A stretch of 64,000 nucleotides of DNA, taken from positions 186,001 through 250,000 of the forward strand of contig NZ_JAHVHV010000004.1 of assembly GCF_019802085.1 (NCBI RefSeq), written 5' to 3'. Origin of the DNA: Ferrimonas balearica (GTDB lineage: Bacteria > Pseudomonadota > Gammaproteobacteria > Enterobacterales > Shewanellaceae). Below, in pieces: positions 63,848-64,000 of this stretch (position 1 is its first letter; each line of letters opens with the position of its first letter). A program made the position numbers and the translations under genes. The notes beneath the pieces are model-generated. The model ran no database searches, had not been told where the DNA came from, and saw only the letters and a program-made list of their open reading frames with translations.

Positions 63848-63947
63848 CGGCTTATCATTTAATCAACCTTGGTATATCATGGCGCGCCATAATCCGACCG
63901 CTCCGCCCGGAGCCGGTGCGCCCACAGCGAACACGACGAGGTGTCCC

Positions 63948-64000
63948 ATTCTTAAGCGCCTGACGACAATGGCCAAACGCCTGATCGGCGGCCGTTCCAG
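63948..64000 (+). CDS. pcnB: Poly(A) polymerase I, 5' end, predicted AUU start
   Basis: Only the first 17 codons are in the window. Reading from ATT 63948, with GAGGTG seven bases upstream, gives I/M-LKRLTTMAKRLIGGRS, which aligns with E. coli PcnB (start, then FTRVANFCRKVLSR). E. coli pcnB initiates at AUU, and the position is the same here. An in-frame ATG at 63879 would add 23 residues without a good RBS. Follows gluQ as in E. coli. Confidence 0.8.
   Translation, partial: MLKRLTTMAKRLIGGRS

Overview
This GC-rich window (roughly 60-65 % G+C by eye) looks like chromosome of a gammaproteobacterium. The gene content and order point to the Alteromonadales, in the Shewanella/Ferrimonas direction, but I cannot fix the genus from sequence alone. 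Signs are sprT-endA-rsmE-gshB, mpl-ubiX-hpt, ravA-viaA, hrpB-mrcB, sfsA-dksA-gluQ-pcnB, speA/speE, MetJ-type operators, a manganese-dependent pyrophosphatase, and several families typical of Vibrio/Shewanella (DUF2947, TIGR03899, YibL, YihD). It is mostly housekeeping DNA with no phage, insertion sequence or CRISPR array.

Layout. 1-3.7 kb: end of a MenI-like thioesterase, DUF2947, a 36-codon microprotein divergent from a LysR regulator, a diguanylate cyclase and a small lipoprotein. 3.7-13.1 kb: transketolase, an unexplained lower-GC intergenic stretch, a lipoprotein, speA and speE (polyamines), metK and an MFS exporter. 13.1-18 kb: a small ORF, a secreted pyroglutamyl-peptidase-like protein whose catalytic Cys is Ser, then sprT-endA-rsmE-gshB and a small secreted protein. 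18-25.9 kb: GGDEF-EAL protein, PstS-like mini-protein, rsmC, three tandem tRNA-Leu(CAG), a DUF342/FapA protein, a SieB-family membrane protein and a TetR regulator. 26-32.3 kb: asd, two tandem paralogous microproteins, hpt-ubiX-mpl, and an NhaC-family transporter behind a MetJ operator (probable methionine transporter MetT). 32.3-40.6 kb: lipoprotein, fbp, ppaC, TPR/transglutaminase-like lipoprotein, an MFS-SRPBCC-TIGR03899 run and cobA. 40.8-44 kb: a tRNA-Pro(CGG) locus expanded into a tandem array of intact, broken and 3'-half tRNA copies, each block ending in a terminator. The array abuts the 3' stump of a lost gene that overlaps the start of egtB-egtD (ergothioneine). 44-56 kb: yibL, yihD, ravA-viaA, an exonuclease with an M14-like peptidase, a YfcC transporter and hrpB-mrcB. 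56-64 kb: thpR, a secreted protein/lipoprotein pair, a LysR regulator divergent from a monooxygenase, pepB, sfsA, dksA, gluQ and the start of pcnB, which appears to begin at an AUU codon as in E. coli.

Functional links. metK and the NhaC transporter carry tandem MetJ-type boxes, so SAM synthesis and methionine uptake are probably co-regulated; SAM also feeds EgtD, CobA, RsmC and RsmE. fbp and ppaC are convergent neighbours. The features I would look at first are the tRNA-Pro-derived array and its gene stump, the paired microproteins at 27.3-27.7 kb, the LysR-linked microprotein at 1.0 kb, and the Ser-substituted C15-like protein.
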